Below are positions 45,611 through 54,998 of a stretch of DNA of 64,000 nt, in pieces. The notes beneath the pieces are model-generated. The model saw nothing but the letters and a program-made list of their open reading frames with translations, searched no databases and was not told where the DNA came from. The first letter of the stretch is position 1. Each line of letters begins with the position of its first letter. Location: assembly GCF_900403705.1 (NCBI RefSeq), contig NZ_OUNR01000017.1, positions 186,001 to 250,000 on the forward strand, given 5' to 3'. This DNA is from Nitrospira lenta (lineage in GTDB: Bacteria > Nitrospirota > Nitrospiria > Nitrospirales > Nitrospiraceae). The translations under genes and the position numbers were made by a program.

Positions 45611-46408
45611 TTACTTGATTTCAGCCTTGAGATCGGCCTTCCCGCCTTCGGGAACCTCTACCTCAAACTCCACTCTCTTGCCCTTGGCGGCAAACGGATG
45701 CCAGGCCACCACTTTGTGCTTGCCGGCTGGAACATCCTTGAGCTCGAACGTGCCGTCATCTTTCACCACGGCATAGTGTGCATTCGTCACCGGGAGGAAG
45801 AACGACTGCATGAACTCATGCTGGTCGCACTGTAACCGATAGAATCCTTCCTTCTCGGCGCCGCCGCGGAAGGTCACCGGCTTCTCCATCTTGTCGCCCT
45901 TCTTCGCCAAACCGATGTTGAAACCGGTTGCGGAGCTGGAACCCTTCACGACAAAGCTATGCGGATTGTGAAGGACGCCCAGAGTCGACTTGGGGTCATC
46001 CGGATCGGCATCGGTGTTCTCAACTCTGAAGTTCTTGTTGTTCACGACGACACCAGAGAACGGGAGGAACTCACAGAAGGCCGCAGTCACGTCAGTTCCT
46101 GCATACCCATCCATGAATGCCTTGTCTTCGATATCGACCACCGCCACAACCGCACCCTTCAGACCGCCATCCTTGCCCACATCGATGGTCTTCAGGAAGC
46201 GCTTATCGCCATCCATCAAGCTCTTGTTCGGGTTCTTCGGGCAGAACTTGGGGTTCGGGAACTTGGCGAAGGAGAATTCCTTCTGCTCAGCTTTCCCGGC
46301 ATAGGTCACTTTCCCGGCAATGGTTCCGCCTGCATTGGCCAAAAGCGGGGCTGCCACAAACGCCACCGCGGCCGCACCAAACACAACTGATAACGCACCC
46401 TTCTTCAT
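45611..46408 (-). CDS. Exported cupredoxin-like protein with C-terminal Ig/carboxypeptidase-regulatory domain
   Basis: A 265-residue protein from ATG 46408, with AGGAGG seven bases upstream. The signal peptide is 'ALSVVFGAAAVAFVAAPLLANA'. The middle holds a copper-type site: His in 'VLHNPHSFVV' and the C-x2-H-x2-M loop 'LQCDQHEFM', the spacing of type 1 copper ligands. The C-terminus 'GTFELKDVPAGKHKVVAWHPF' is a carboxypeptidase-regulatory-like beta-sandwich. It has the same layout as the protein at 48669-49610. It is transcribed alone from a near-consensus promoter and ends at a strong terminator, a sign of high expression. Periplasmic electron carrier or copper handling are the main options. 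Confidence 0.82.
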   Translation of the reverse strand: MKKGALSVVFGAAAVAFVAAPLLANAGGTIAGKVTYAGKAEQKEFSFAKFPNPKFCPKNPNKSLMDGDKRFLKTIDVGKDGGLKGAVVAVVDIEDKAFMDGYAGTDVTAAFCEFLPFSGVVVNNKNFRVENTDADPDDPKSTLGVLHNPHSFVVKGSSSATGFNIGLAKKGDKMEKPVTFRGGAEKEGFYRLQCDQHEFMQSFFLPVTNAHYAVVKDDGTFELKDVPAGKHKVVAWHPFAAKGKRVEFEVEVPEGGKADLKAEIK

Positions 46409-46565
46409 GAGACTGCCTCCTTGTGATGAACTAACTGCCTGATTTCTCACTTGTGATTTCCTTCCGCCAATCCACCGGCCTGGTGAGAGGAATGGAAGGA
46501 ATCACTTCCTCTCCGATGTACTCGATCGCTATCACGCTGGCGAGGCTGATCGTGGATCGAGTATG

Positions 46566-46593
46566 TATATAAAAGTCTACCGTACCCTGTCAA
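46566..46593 (-). promoter_or_regulatory. Strong sigma-70 promoter of the cupredoxin-like gene
   Basis: On the minus strand TTGACA (46593-46588) and TATATA (46571-46566) are separated by 16 bases, leaving a ~155-base leader before the ATG at 46408. Both hexamers are near consensus. Confidence 0.75.
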
Positions 46594-46624
46594 TCCTAAG
46601 CAAGAGGCGAGTATCCACTCCTCA

Positions 46625-48007
46625 CTATGGGTTCGATTGCAACAGGTGCAAGAGTCCTCCTGCCGCCGTCGCCCGAACGGCCTCATTGGTATCGTGCATC
46701 CCCTCCATCATCAGAGGAATCACCTCACGATCTCCAATATGGCCCAGCGACCGCAGGGCAACGATCTTGGGGCCGGGCAATGAGTCCGCCGTCAGGCCGC
46801 TCAAAAATATGACGGCGGCCTTGGCATTTGACTTGGTCGCCTTCCCAAGCGCAAAGGCAATCGAGGCACGGGAGGCCGTATCGCTTTGCTGCGCCAGCGC
46901 TCTAGCCGTCTCAGCGACCATCTCAAACGATTGCCCGAGTTGGAGCAGGGACGCCACCGCCGCCGCCCGCACCGTGACCTGTCCATCTCCTAACAACTGT
47001 TTGATAGCCGGAACAGACTCGACCGCGCCTAACTCAGCCAGGCTCGACACGGCGGATTCTCGTACCGCCGGGATAGGATCCTTCAATAACACTTCAATCT
47101 TCTCGCGGGCCTCTTTCCGTCCAAGCTGTCCCAATCCTCTGGCCGCAGTCCCCCGTACGGAAGGCTGGGCATAGGTCAAGAGTTCCATCATGAGAGGCGC
47201 GCCACGCTGATCTTTCAGATCGGCGATCGCCCGCATGGCATCGGTCCGATCGTCTGGATTCGCCGCATCGGCGACCTTCCGCAACTCGTCCCAGGCCTCT
47301 TTTTTCCCTAACCTGATCAGCGCCGCATAGGCAGCAATGCGCACCGGAGAGAGTTCGTCCTTCGCTGCAGCCTCAATGAGAGGCAATACAGACGAATCCC
47401 CGGAACGGCCAAGCACCTTAACGACGCGCGCCTTGACCAGCCCAGCCTGGTCCTCAATCGCCCCGCGCAACTTCTTCGACTTCCGCCCGGCTTCCGAACG
47501 ACCCAGCCCTTCGACCGCCAATACACGCACGGGGCCGGACCCATCGCTTAATCCATCCTCGAACAGGGGCACGGCGTCACGGGAGTCGATTTCCTTCAAT
47601 GCTGTGTAGGCCGCTCCGCGCATTTGCTCGCGCATATCCTTCACGAGCACTACGATCAATCCAAGCGCCACCTCACGAAGCACCGGCTCATCGTCGCGCT
47701 TGAGAGACTGGGCCAGCAGATCATACTCATCTAGCGCTTCTTTCGGCTTGCCTAGATTGATCAAGGATCGGATTTTGAGCCGCCGGACATCGGGGGCAGC
47801 AGCTTTGTCCTTATCGAGCTTCGCCAGTTCATCGAGCACCTGCTGATAGGCTTTCTTCTCAAAGGCCGCCTGGGCTTCTTTGGGAACGGCCGATGCCCCG
47901 GCCATCAGCATAGACGGCATAGACAGATTGAGCCATGCGAGCGCGCACAGAAGTCCAACGACTGCCACAACACCCTGTTTAGGTTTAGTTCGAACCATTT
48001 GCGTCAT
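46625..48007 (-). CDS. Exported HEAT-repeat protein
   Basis: A 460-residue protein from ATG 48007 with AAGGA upstream. A signal peptide ('GVVAVVGLLCALAWLNLSM') leads into a TPR-like segment ('FEKKAYQQVLDELAKLDKD'). About nine HEAT/PBS-lyase-type repeats follow, such as 'GPVRVLAVEGLGRSEAGRKS', 'PSVRGTAARGLGQLGRKEA' and 'PAVRESAVSSLAELGAVES'. The alpha-solenoid would be a periplasmic protein-binding surface. It sits in a chain with the carrier-like and cupredoxin-like genes upstream (20-base gap). The client is unknown. Confidence 0.87.
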   Translation of the reverse strand: MTQMVRTKPKQGVVAVVGLLCALAWLNLSMPSMLMAGASAVPKEAQAAFEKKAYQQVLDELAKLDKDKAAAPDVRRLKIRSLINLGKPKEALDEYDLLAQSLKRDDEPVLREVALGLIVVLVKDMREQMRGAAYTALKEIDSRDAVPLFEDGLSDGSGPVRVLAVEGLGRSEAGRKSKKLRGAIEDQAGLVKARVVKVLGRSGDSSVLPLIEAAAKDELSPVRIAAYAALIRLGKKEAWDELRKVADAANPDDRTDAMRAIADLKDQRGAPLMMELLTYAQPSVRGTAARGLGQLGRKEAREKIEVLLKDPIPAVRESAVSSLAELGAVESVPAIKQLLGDGQVTVRAAAVASLLQLGQSFEMVAETARALAQQSDTASRASIAFALGKATKSNAKAAVIFLSGLTADSLPGPKIVALRSLGHIGDREVIPLMMEGMHDTNEAVRATAAGGLLHLLQSNP

Positions 48008-48027
48008 CAAAGTTCCTTGTCGCCCTG

Positions 48028-48669
48028 CTACCCCTGCACCCTGGGTCCTGCGGGGCTCGCCCGTTTTTTATACCCAGGGGGCTCATCAAAATAGTAATCC
48101 GGCTGGGGGGAGAGTCGAATCCGCTCGTACTCCACGGACCAGTCTCGATCGCGACTCACCAGTTTCAACACGATCCCGGCTTCCACATCAACCCATTCAA
48201 AAAACCGTTCAATCCGGCCATGGCGATCCGTCTGCACCTCGAATAATTGCGCAGGCCGGCCGACCGCCGTCGCATCACCGATTAAGACCCGCTCTTTCTC
48301 GCCTGGCAAGGTGGGCCGAACCGGCAACACATCGTCCACATCGATCGGCGTGACCAGCAACTCTTTCCGCTGTGCGAGAAGATACCAGGTTTCAGCCTTA
48401 TCCAAGCGAATAATCTCAATCGCGGCATACCCATAGTCGGTCTTCAACGCATATTTATACTCCAAACGAATACGGTCACCCTTCGCAAACACTTGCGCCT
48501 GATGTCGCCGGCCTTCGACTTGTTTGATGAGAGTCCCGGAAAATTCGGCGGCCGGTACGGTCGATGCCCCGCCCCGGGCCGAGTTGACGACAATGCCTGA
48601 CAGAACCAAGAACGCGAGACACACAAGCCCGGCTCGCGCCCTCAGACGAGGAAGGACTGAAGATCCCAT
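48028..48669 (-). CDS. Periplasmic LolA/DUF4412-like outer-membrane lipoprotein-sorting type protein
   Basis: A 213-residue protein from ATG 48669, whose ATG overlaps the upstream stop (TGATG). Signal peptide 'AGLVCLAFLVLSGIVVNS'. The mature part is an all-beta half-barrel: 'AEFSGTLIKQVEGRRHQAQVFAKGDRIRLEYKY', 'IIRLDKAETWYLLAQRKELLV' and 'VLKLVSRDRDWSVEYERIRL', a pattern seen in LolA/DUF4412 proteins. The C-terminal 'PDYYFDEPPGYKK' is typical ('F..P.gy'). The function is not assigned; it lies between cupredoxin-like and HEAT proteins and may carry a hydrophobic ligand. Confidence 0.7.
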   Translation of the reverse strand: MGSSVLPRLRARAGLVCLAFLVLSGIVVNSARGGASTVPAAEFSGTLIKQVEGRRHQAQVFAKGDRIRLEYKYALKTDYGYAAIEIIRLDKAETWYLLAQRKELLVTPIDVDDVLPVRPTLPGEKERVLIGDATAVGRPAQLFEVQTDRHGRIERFFEWVDVEAGIVLKLVSRDRDWSVEYERIRLSPQPDYYFDEPPGYKKRASPAGPRVQG

Positions 48670-49610
48670 CAATGCTGATGTTCCACTAGCGGCTGGATGT
48701 CGATCGAATGACCCAATGACTCCGGGCCGAAACGAGGATTGTCCATCACCTTGTAGGCAGACCGATTTCCTTTGGGAGCCTGCAATGAGAGCTGCTCCTT
48801 CACTGTGCCGTCTGCCTGAACCGTGACCATCTTCGTCAGGCCTGGACCGGTCTGTGGATGCCACACCACCAACTGATAGGTTCCCGGGGGAATGTTGTCG
48901 ATCTTGAAGGCCCCGGTGCTATCGGTCAGCGCGTAGTAGGGGTTATTGACCGCCATCGCCCAACTTTCCATGTACGCATGGAAGCCGCACTGCATGTAAA
49001 AGGTTCGGCGTCCCTTGTTCAGATAGACAGGCCCGACCAGCGACTTGCCCGGCGCGTGATTGTGAATGGCATGAATGTCGCCGCGATGATGTTGATGATT
49101 CATGACCAACGGGGTATTGAACAATGTTCTGGCACCGGCCTCCGGAGACGTTTCATAGCCCTGAATATCGTGCATCACCGGATCCATGTTAATGACTTCC
49201 ACGGCATGCCCGTTCCGGACGATCGTCATAAACGGTTGAAACATGCAGTCACGGGCTTCGATCAACGGTACGGAGGTCTCAAACGACTTCCCTGCCTCGA
49301 CCCCCTCCAACAACACGATGGCGTCCTTCAGTCCGGCGTCCTGACTCACGACAAAATCGCGCAATAATCTCCAGCCTCGACCGTTTGAAATCCGTCCGCA
49401 ATAGGCAGGATCTGGGAAGGTAATGAGGTTGAACCCCTTGGGATCAGGAACCGTCCCTTCCAGCCTGACGACGCCTTCGACCGTTCCACCGTGCGCCACC
49501 TCAATGACATCATACGCAACGGCTGCCCCCGCCCCCATCCCGATGACGAGGAACGAGATCACTGCCAGCGCCCTCGCACGCACCCGCTTCAGTCTTGTAT
49601 GACTCTTCAC
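48669..49610 (-). CDS. Exported cupredoxin-like protein with C-terminal regulatory-like domain, second copy
   Basis: A 313-residue protein from GTG 49610 (GGAGGG nine bases upstream; ATG 49625 also possible). The signal peptide is 'ALAVISFLVIGMGAGAAVA'. A beta-domain precedes the copper-type ligands: 'DPVMHDIQGYE' (His), a His-rich loop 'MNHQHHRGDIHAIHNHAPG', and 'MQCGFHAYM' (C-x2-H-x2-M). 'GAFKIDNIPPGTYQLVVWHPQTG' follows, as in the paralogue at 45611. The His-rich loop could add a second metal site. It heads a three-gene unit with the LolA-like and HEAT genes. Confidence 0.82.
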   Translation of the reverse strand: MKSHTRLKRVRARALAVISFLVIGMGAGAAVAYDVIEVAHGGTVEGVVRLEGTVPDPKGFNLITFPDPAYCGRISNGRGWRLLRDFVVSQDAGLKDAIVLLEGVEAGKSFETSVPLIEARDCMFQPFMTIVRNGHAVEVINMDPVMHDIQGYETSPEAGARTLFNTPLVMNHQHHRGDIHAIHNHAPGKSLVGPVYLNKGRRTFYMQCGFHAYMESWAMAVNNPYYALTDSTGAFKIDNIPPGTYQLVVWHPQTGPGLTKMVTVQADGTVKEQLSLQAPKGNRSAYKVMDNPRFGPESLGHSIDIQPLVEHQH

Positions 49611-49679
49611 AGTCCATCCCTCCATGCCGAAGCCCATAGTCCAGATGCGCCATCGTATCAAATGGCCGTGAGAAAGAAA

Positions 49680-49707
49680 AAGGGGGAAGCCTCGTGGCTT
49701 CCCCCTT
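49680..49707 (-). terminator. Rho-independent terminator of the giant multicopper protein gene
   Basis: AAGGGGGAAGCC (49680-49691) and GGCTTCCCCCTT (49696-49707) form a perfect 12-base stem with loop TCGT. On the minus strand it is followed by TTTCTTTCTC, 45 bases after the stop. Confidence 0.9.
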
Positions 49708-49751
49708 CCATCTTATCCTTTATCCCTACTGGACGTAGGGGAAAAAGATGC

Positions 49752-52700
49752 TTACTTCGCAGCGACCGGAATCACCTGCATCGGCTGTCCAGCCGACGCA
49801 CTCTTCATCCCGGCGCCAGTCCCGTGCAGCGGCAACAACCGCTGATCACCGGCCGGCAAGACCCGCACATACCCCCACTGGCCGGACTGTGAATACGGCA
49901 ACCGCTGGTTGCTGTACACATAGTCACCGGGCGAACGATACGGTCCGCCTGCCGAGGGGATAAAGGCATCAATCGTCTCTGAACCGGAGAACTCAACGAC
50001 GCTGATCAGGTCGGCGCCGCGCATGAACGGCTCGATCGGCCACTCATGCTTCTCCACGCTGAACATCCCGTTCTGTTCGTTGCTCACACCCAGGATGTGA
50101 ATCCGGACAGGATCGCCCGCGTGCGCCTCGATCAGAGGCGTCGCCGGATCCTCAGGCTTGTCGGCTTTGCAAGGCTGGAACACCTTGCCCAGCGAACACC
50201 CCTGCTCTTCCCGGAACTTGTAGGGTTCTGACCGATAATTTACACCGGTCAAACCAGCCACATTCTGCACATAGGGCATGAAGCTCGTGCCGATGATGTT
50301 GTCTTCGTCTTGGAAGAACAACGCCACGTCACGATAGTTCGGCCGATTCTCCATCCCAGGCAACGAGTGATCCAGAATCACATCGGCCGCCCAGGCATTC
50401 TTGGTCGTGAGATCGGCACCGGTCTTCGGATCGCGATACTTCGCACCCTTCGGGCCCACCACAATGGCGCCGAACAGCCCGTTGCGCGGATTGGTCATCA
50501 CGTTCCCCCAATCCCACACCAACGAAGTCGTTTCACCATTGAAGGGATCCGCATAGTACGTATAGGTGCGCTCGGCGCCAGGAGCGATCGTCTGATCGCC
50601 AGCGTTGTTGCCGATATTGGCACCCATCGATTCCTTCGGATCGAACGCCAACCCGATGGCCGAGAAGGACGCCTTGCTCTCCTTCATCTTGTTCTTCAGG
50701 TTGACCTTGACACAATCCCCGACGTTGACACGAAGCGTCAGCGGCATGGGCTGAGCCCCGCTGGCCACCTTGGCAGTATCTTCCTCCAAGGCATAGATCT
50801 TCGCTTCTGGATTGGTCATGAGGATCTTCCGCTCGAAGTCCACTTCGATGGTCTCAGGGGCCTTCGCGTTGAACTTCATGGACGGATAATCCAAGGCCAC
50901 CACATTGAATGACTTCACCGGAGCATCAGCCGGGCAAACCGGCAAGGCTTTCGGGATTTCATTCTTGGTCGAGAAGCCAGACGTCAGCTTCTTCAAATCG
51001 GCCTGTTCCTTGTCATAGACACGAATAATACCCCAGCCGCCTTCAGAGAACTTGGAAGACCGGCCGTTGAAGTGGATATAGTCGCCAGCCTGGAAACGCG
51101 ATCCACCGGCTTGCGGCACCACGAGGTCGTAGCGCTCGGCAATACCAATATGAATCGAATTTTTCCGATTGGCGTCACCCGCATAACGTTCCGTCAAGAA
51201 CGTGTGGCCGGACAGGGTCCAGACCATCGACTCGTTCATGAGGGTATGGAGGAGACGGAACACCATGGTGTCTCCCACATAAGCCCGCAGGGTCGGCGTA
51301 TACGGATCGCCGTGGATGCTGCTATTGAAGATCTGCGACGAATCCGGATTGGTCGCCAACCGCTGCGCGATTGGGCCGGCCCGGAAATTCAAACCGCTCC
51401 CGGTGGTATGCGTTCCACCATTCAAGAACGGCATCGGCGTCATGTAGATCTTTTCCGGCATCATGAACGACACGGTCTTTCCTGCCTCGAGCGCCACTTC
51501 GATCGGCTGCCCTGGAGGATTGCCTGCGGTCACAATATTGACGGTGTGCGGCACGGTGTCATGCACCTGCACCATCAATTCGCGGAAGCTGTTGTTCACG
51601 CCATGACCCACCGGCTCAACGGTCCGGATGTCGGCAATGGGGCCGCTCCGCACTTCTTTGCCGGTCTTCGGATCATGATAGGTCGAACCAACCGGCTCGG
51701 CGATGAACGTGCCGAACCCGCCGTGCGGCCAGGTGGTCGCACCGAACGCATGGTCGTGCCAGAACACGGTCCCCACGTCCGCATCGACCCAGAACCGCTG
51801 CCGAACGAACTCGACCGTGATGATGTCGTTCGCCGGGTGGTCGTTCTTCAAGCCCTTCGCCAAGACAATCGTGTTGCCATTGATCGCCTTGATACGGGAG
51901 ATTTCGTTGCCCTTCACGTTATCGGCACCAACGAGAATCAGGGTGCCGACGTGATACTGCTTCGCGTTTCTCACTGCGATGCTGGTGGCACCCTTCTTGG
52001 CCGCCGCCGTCAACGCGGTGTTCATTGGGGCCGGGAGGCCCTTCTTGTTCTTCTTTTCCAGCATCGTAAACGGCCGGACCGACTGCTCATAAGAGAAGCC
52101 GGTGATCACGCCGTCCGAAGCCTGGTTGTCGAACTGCAAGAAATGCCAGTGCGTGTTGATCTTCGACGCCTGGAAGTTCGTGTAGTCGTCGTCGTCCCAC
52201 TCACTGGTCAGCGTCCAATCCAGGCAATCATAGATGTTGCCGCGGACCACCAACGGATACTTCAGATCGTCGTTGGCGCGGATCGCTGCTTCTTCTTCAT
52301 GGAGCACATAGATCAAGCCGTTCGGATCGATGACCGCCGGCTCTTTTCCCTGCGCCTTCGCAATCTTGATCGGCATCTTCACAAAGTGCACGTTGTAGCT
52401 CTTCCGTCCGGCATTCTCCGGACAGAGACTCCACACGCCGTTCTCACCGGGAAGCGCCTGATCGACGCTCTCTTCACCGTTGGCATCCCGGCGGATCATT
52501 TCCAGCCAGGGCGCTCCGACGTGGTTTGGCGAGAACATCACGCGCCGACCGAAGTGCGGCGTGAGATGCGGCCAGGCCACCTTCCCGGTCATCGGCTCGA
52601 ACATGATCGGGTGCCGCTTGCCCGGATGCGTGGACTTGTACTTGGGATTGTCGATCTCGCTTTCCTTTTCGCTCATCGCCACGTTGCCGTTCCACGTCCA

Positions 52701-54593
52701 ATCGAGGACGGTGGCATCGTAGGACTGCGTCTGACCCTTTTCGTCATCCTTATGACCGGGCTTGCCCATCGTGGGCATCTGCATGGCCACCCAATCTTTA
52801 ATGTTGATGACGGCTGGGTTGCCTTTCCAGTTGCTCTTGCCCTTATCGGTAATCGTGAACTGCTTACCGAACCAGTCCACGGTCTGACCGACCAGCTTGT
52901 CGGACGCGATCGGGGTCTTGATGCGGCCCTTGCGATCCGGCAACTCACGGAGGTCCGGCATCACGTCGTTTCGCAGATCACCCTGTTGAATCGTGTTGTA
53001 CACGCGCCAGTAGCCCCACATGCCTGCGACATAGTGGTGCGCCACGTGACAATGGAAGAGGAAGTCGCCGGCCAGCTGCTGGCAGAGACCGGAACCGCAC
53101 TCGGTTTCCAGGTCGAGGGCTTCTGACGGCCCAATGACTTCCACGTCGACACGGTCGGTCTTGGCACGAATGACCGGATACTTGACCGGGCCATTGGTGC
53201 TGGTCGCCCAGAGGTTCATGTCATCGATCGCCCGCGGGCTGCGCGGCCACCGAATCGTGCCTCCGTGCGGATGGTGGCTGTGGAACACTTCCGATCCGCC
53301 GTGAACCAAACGAAACTTCGCCGGATCTCCGATGTAGGAGCGGGGAATCGTCGGCGACGGATCGCCGAAGGTATAGGAGCTGTAGCCCATCGACTCGTCT
53401 TCAAAGCCGAAGTACTCATGCTGCACATGCATGTTATTGATGCCGAACGGCTCGCTGCGATAGTTGATCGCGCGGCCACCCGGGCGATACGCGTCCGTCA
53501 ACGGATCGCGCTGCGGGAGGAAGTCGCCCTTCTTATTCAAGGGACGGAACGCTTCATCGCCGACTTCGTGGTAGTACAGCACGAACTCACGGAAGTCCGG
53601 GCCCGTACCATTCTTGATCATGACCTGCCAGCCGCTGCTGGCCGGAGTCGCGTCACCGCTGCCGAGCGCTTCCCAATAGGAAGATCCGCGGGGTTCCACG
53701 ACGAAGGAACCGAACATGCCCATCACGGTCAGCTCACGGTCGTTGCTGAACGTATGGAACTGCCGGACGCCTTCCTGGGTGTTCGGGTGGATATACCACT
53801 CGTAGTCACCGCTCTTGTCCTTGGCAACAATCGTATCCGAGTTGGTCGTGGTGGCCGCGGCGCCCGTGGCGCTCACCACCATGGAAGACCCATGGATATG
53901 AAGGCTGACTTCCTCGCCGCCTTCCAGCTTATTGCTCAACTTAATCTTGACGCAATCGCCCTGGTTGGCGCGGATGGTCAGCGGTTGAATCCACTGGGCT
54001 TGCACGCCGGGGATGATCGCTCCGGGATCGAATCCTTCCTTGTCGCGCGCGGCCTTATTCGTCGCTTCTTCCGCGCGGACCTTGTCGAGATTCTCATCCA
54101 GCACGTACATGTAGCCGGGATAAAAGTCGAGCCACTGATTCAGCGTGATCTCGACGTTGATCGCGGACACGTTGTACTGCTTCACCGGGGCGGTTGCGGG
54201 GCACTTGCCGCCGCCCACCATCGCCACCGGCTCAATGCGGGGATCGGACACCAACAACATGTCCTGCCCACCCGCACCGTATTGGTGCATCATGGACTGG
54301 GTGTTGTACATCCCGGTGTTGACGCCCTGAACCTGCGGATCATGGGTCATGTGCTCCATGATGCGCTGATGCTGCTGCTCGACCATCGCCGACCGCTCGC
54401 CCTTTCCGGACATCGCATCTTCGACGATCGTCTGACCCTTGAGTTGCTCCGCCCAGGCGGGGAGCTGGTGATTCATCGCCACATGGGACGATGCGCTCTC
54501 AGCGGATGCGAGCGGTGCCCATAACAGGGCAACTGCCGCCATCGCGCCGAGCATGCGGGTAGGCACGCAAACCCGTGATGTGTGAAAGAACAT
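49752..54593 (-). CDS. Giant exported multicopper-oxidase-like protein (1613 aa)
   Basis: Starts at ATG 54593 with AGGAGG seven bases upstream and a signal peptide ('AMAAVALLWAPLASAES'); the extension to 54716 is unsupported. At least three multicopper-oxidase-like modules follow. Module 1 (~120-570) holds 'SLHIHGSSM' (~232), 'FHSHHPHGG' (~441) and the full type-1/trinuclear motif 'HCHVAHHYVAGM' (~514). Module 2 (~600-1200) holds 'NTHWHFLQF' (~814) and 'FWHDHAFG' (~947); its terminal copper loop is degenerate ('YIHFNGRSSKF'). Module 3 (~1240-1613) has 'GDCVKVNLKNKM' and a degenerate 'GDYVYSNQRLPYSQSGQW' without His. One classical MCO is 500-600 residues. Its substrate is unknown; it has its own terminator and is a single gene. 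Confidence 0.87.
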   Translation of the reverse strand: MFFHTSRVCVPTRMLGAMAAVALLWAPLASAESASSHVAMNHQLPAWAEQLKGQTIVEDAMSGKGERSAMVEQQHQRIMEHMTHDPQVQGVNTGMYNTQSMMHQYGAGGQDMLLVSDPRIEPVAMVGGGKCPATAPVKQYNVSAINVEITLNQWLDFYPGYMYVLDENLDKVRAEEATNKAARDKEGFDPGAIIPGVQAQWIQPLTIRANQGDCVKIKLSNKLEGGEEVSLHIHGSSMVVSATGAAATTTNSDTIVAKDKSGDYEWYIHPNTQEGVRQFHTFSNDRELTVMGMFGSFVVEPRGSSYWEALGSGDATPASSGWQVMIKNGTGPDFREFVLYYHEVGDEAFRPLNKKGDFLPQRDPLTDAYRPGGRAINYRSEPFGINNMHVQHEYFGFEDESMGYSSYTFGDPSPTIPRSYIGDPAKFRLVHGGSEVFHSHHPHGGTIRWPRSPRAIDDMNLWATSTNGPVKYPVIRAKTDRVDVEVIGPSEALDLETECGSGLCQQLAGDFLFHCHVAHHYVAGMWGYWRVYNTIQQGDLRNDVMPDLRELPDRKGRIKTPIASDKLVGQTVDWFGKQFTITDKGKSNWKGNPAVINIKDWVAMQMPTMGKPGHKDDEKGQTQSYDATVLDWTWNGNVAMSEKESEIDNPKYKSTHPGKRHPIMFEPMTGKVAWPHLTPHFGRRVMFSPNHVGAPWLEMIRRDANGEESVDQALPGENGVWSLCPENAGRKSYNVHFVKMPIKIAKAQGKEPAVIDPNGLIYVLHEEEAAIRANDDLKYPLVVRGNIYDCLDWTLTSEWDDDDYTNFQASKINTHWHFLQFDNQASDGVITGFSYEQSVRPFTMLEKKNKKGLPAPMNTALTAAAKKGATSIAVRNAKQYHVGTLILVGADNVKGNEISRIKAINGNTIVLAKGLKNDHPANDIITVEFVRQRFWVDADVGTVFWHDHAFGATTWPHGGFGTFIAEPVGSTYHDPKTGKEVRSGPIADIRTVEPVGHGVNNSFRELMVQVHDTVPHTVNIVTAGNPPGQPIEVALEAGKTVSFMMPEKIYMTPMPFLNGGTHTTGSGLNFRAGPIAQRLATNPDSSQIFNSSIHGDPYTPTLRAYVGDTMVFRLLHTLMNESMVWTLSGHTFLTERYAGDANRKNSIHIGIAERYDLVVPQAGGSRFQAGDYIHFNGRSSKFSEGGWGIIRVYDKEQADLKKLTSGFSTKNEIPKALPVCPADAPVKSFNVVALDYPSMKFNAKAPETIEVDFERKILMTNPEAKIYALEEDTAKVASGAQPMPLTLRVNVGDCVKVNLKNKMKESKASFSAIGLAFDPKESMGANIGNNAGDQTIAPGAERTYTYYADPFNGETTSLVWDWGNVMTNPRNGLFGAIVVGPKGAKYRDPKTGADLTTKNAWAADVILDHSLPGMENRPNYRDVALFFQDEDNIIGTSFMPYVQNVAGLTGVNYRSEPYKFREEQGCSLGKVFQPCKADKPEDPATPLIEAHAGDPVRIHILGVSNEQNGMFSVEKHEWPIEPFMRGADLISVVEFSGSETIDAFIPSAGGPYRSPGDYVYSNQRLPYSQSGQWGYVRVLPAGDQRLLPLHGTGAGMKSASAGQPMQVIPVAAK

Positions 54594-54998
54594 GGACCGG
54601 CCTCCTTGGTATGATGAACGACACAAACCCAAACACAGGAAACGAAATGCAAATGACGCTGTGTATATAAGCCCTTCGTGACCTGGAACGACACGAGGGT
54701 CCTGGAGCCTTTTCAAAGAAACCGAACGATACTGAACTCACGATTCTCTGTCAACCCCCTTGGACAGTTCGGCAAGCACAGTGGGGCTGATTGCCTCAGT
54801 CGTCAGCCAACTATCATCTTCACTCTCCTCCACCGGTCACAATCCGCCCTATTTTTTGCCACTCCCACCCGCCTCCGAAGCCAATCCATCTCCACCCCGC
54901 TCGCGCCCCCACTTGCCGTTCCACTCGTCCCCCTCACATAATGCGCCGGACTCGCGGACCTCTGCGCGTCCTAACCCTGACAGAACCGGCAGGATGTC
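54594..54998. other. Intergenic region between divergent genes (405 bp)
   Basis: It separates the giant multicopper gene (minus) from the NarX-type kinase (plus). On the minus strand TTATATACAC near 54660-54671 is a plausible -10 for the multicopper gene, similar to the TATATAC of the cupredoxin-like promoter, but no good -35 is seen. The AGGATG before 54999 is the kinase ribosome-binding site. No convincing small gene or hairpin was found in the rest. Confidence 0.5.

Noticed and set aside
51072..53126. 684-codon plus-strand ORF inside the multicopper gene
   Set aside because: It is a complementary-frame shadow produced by high GC. The minus frame holds signal peptide, copper motifs, ribosome-binding site and terminator.
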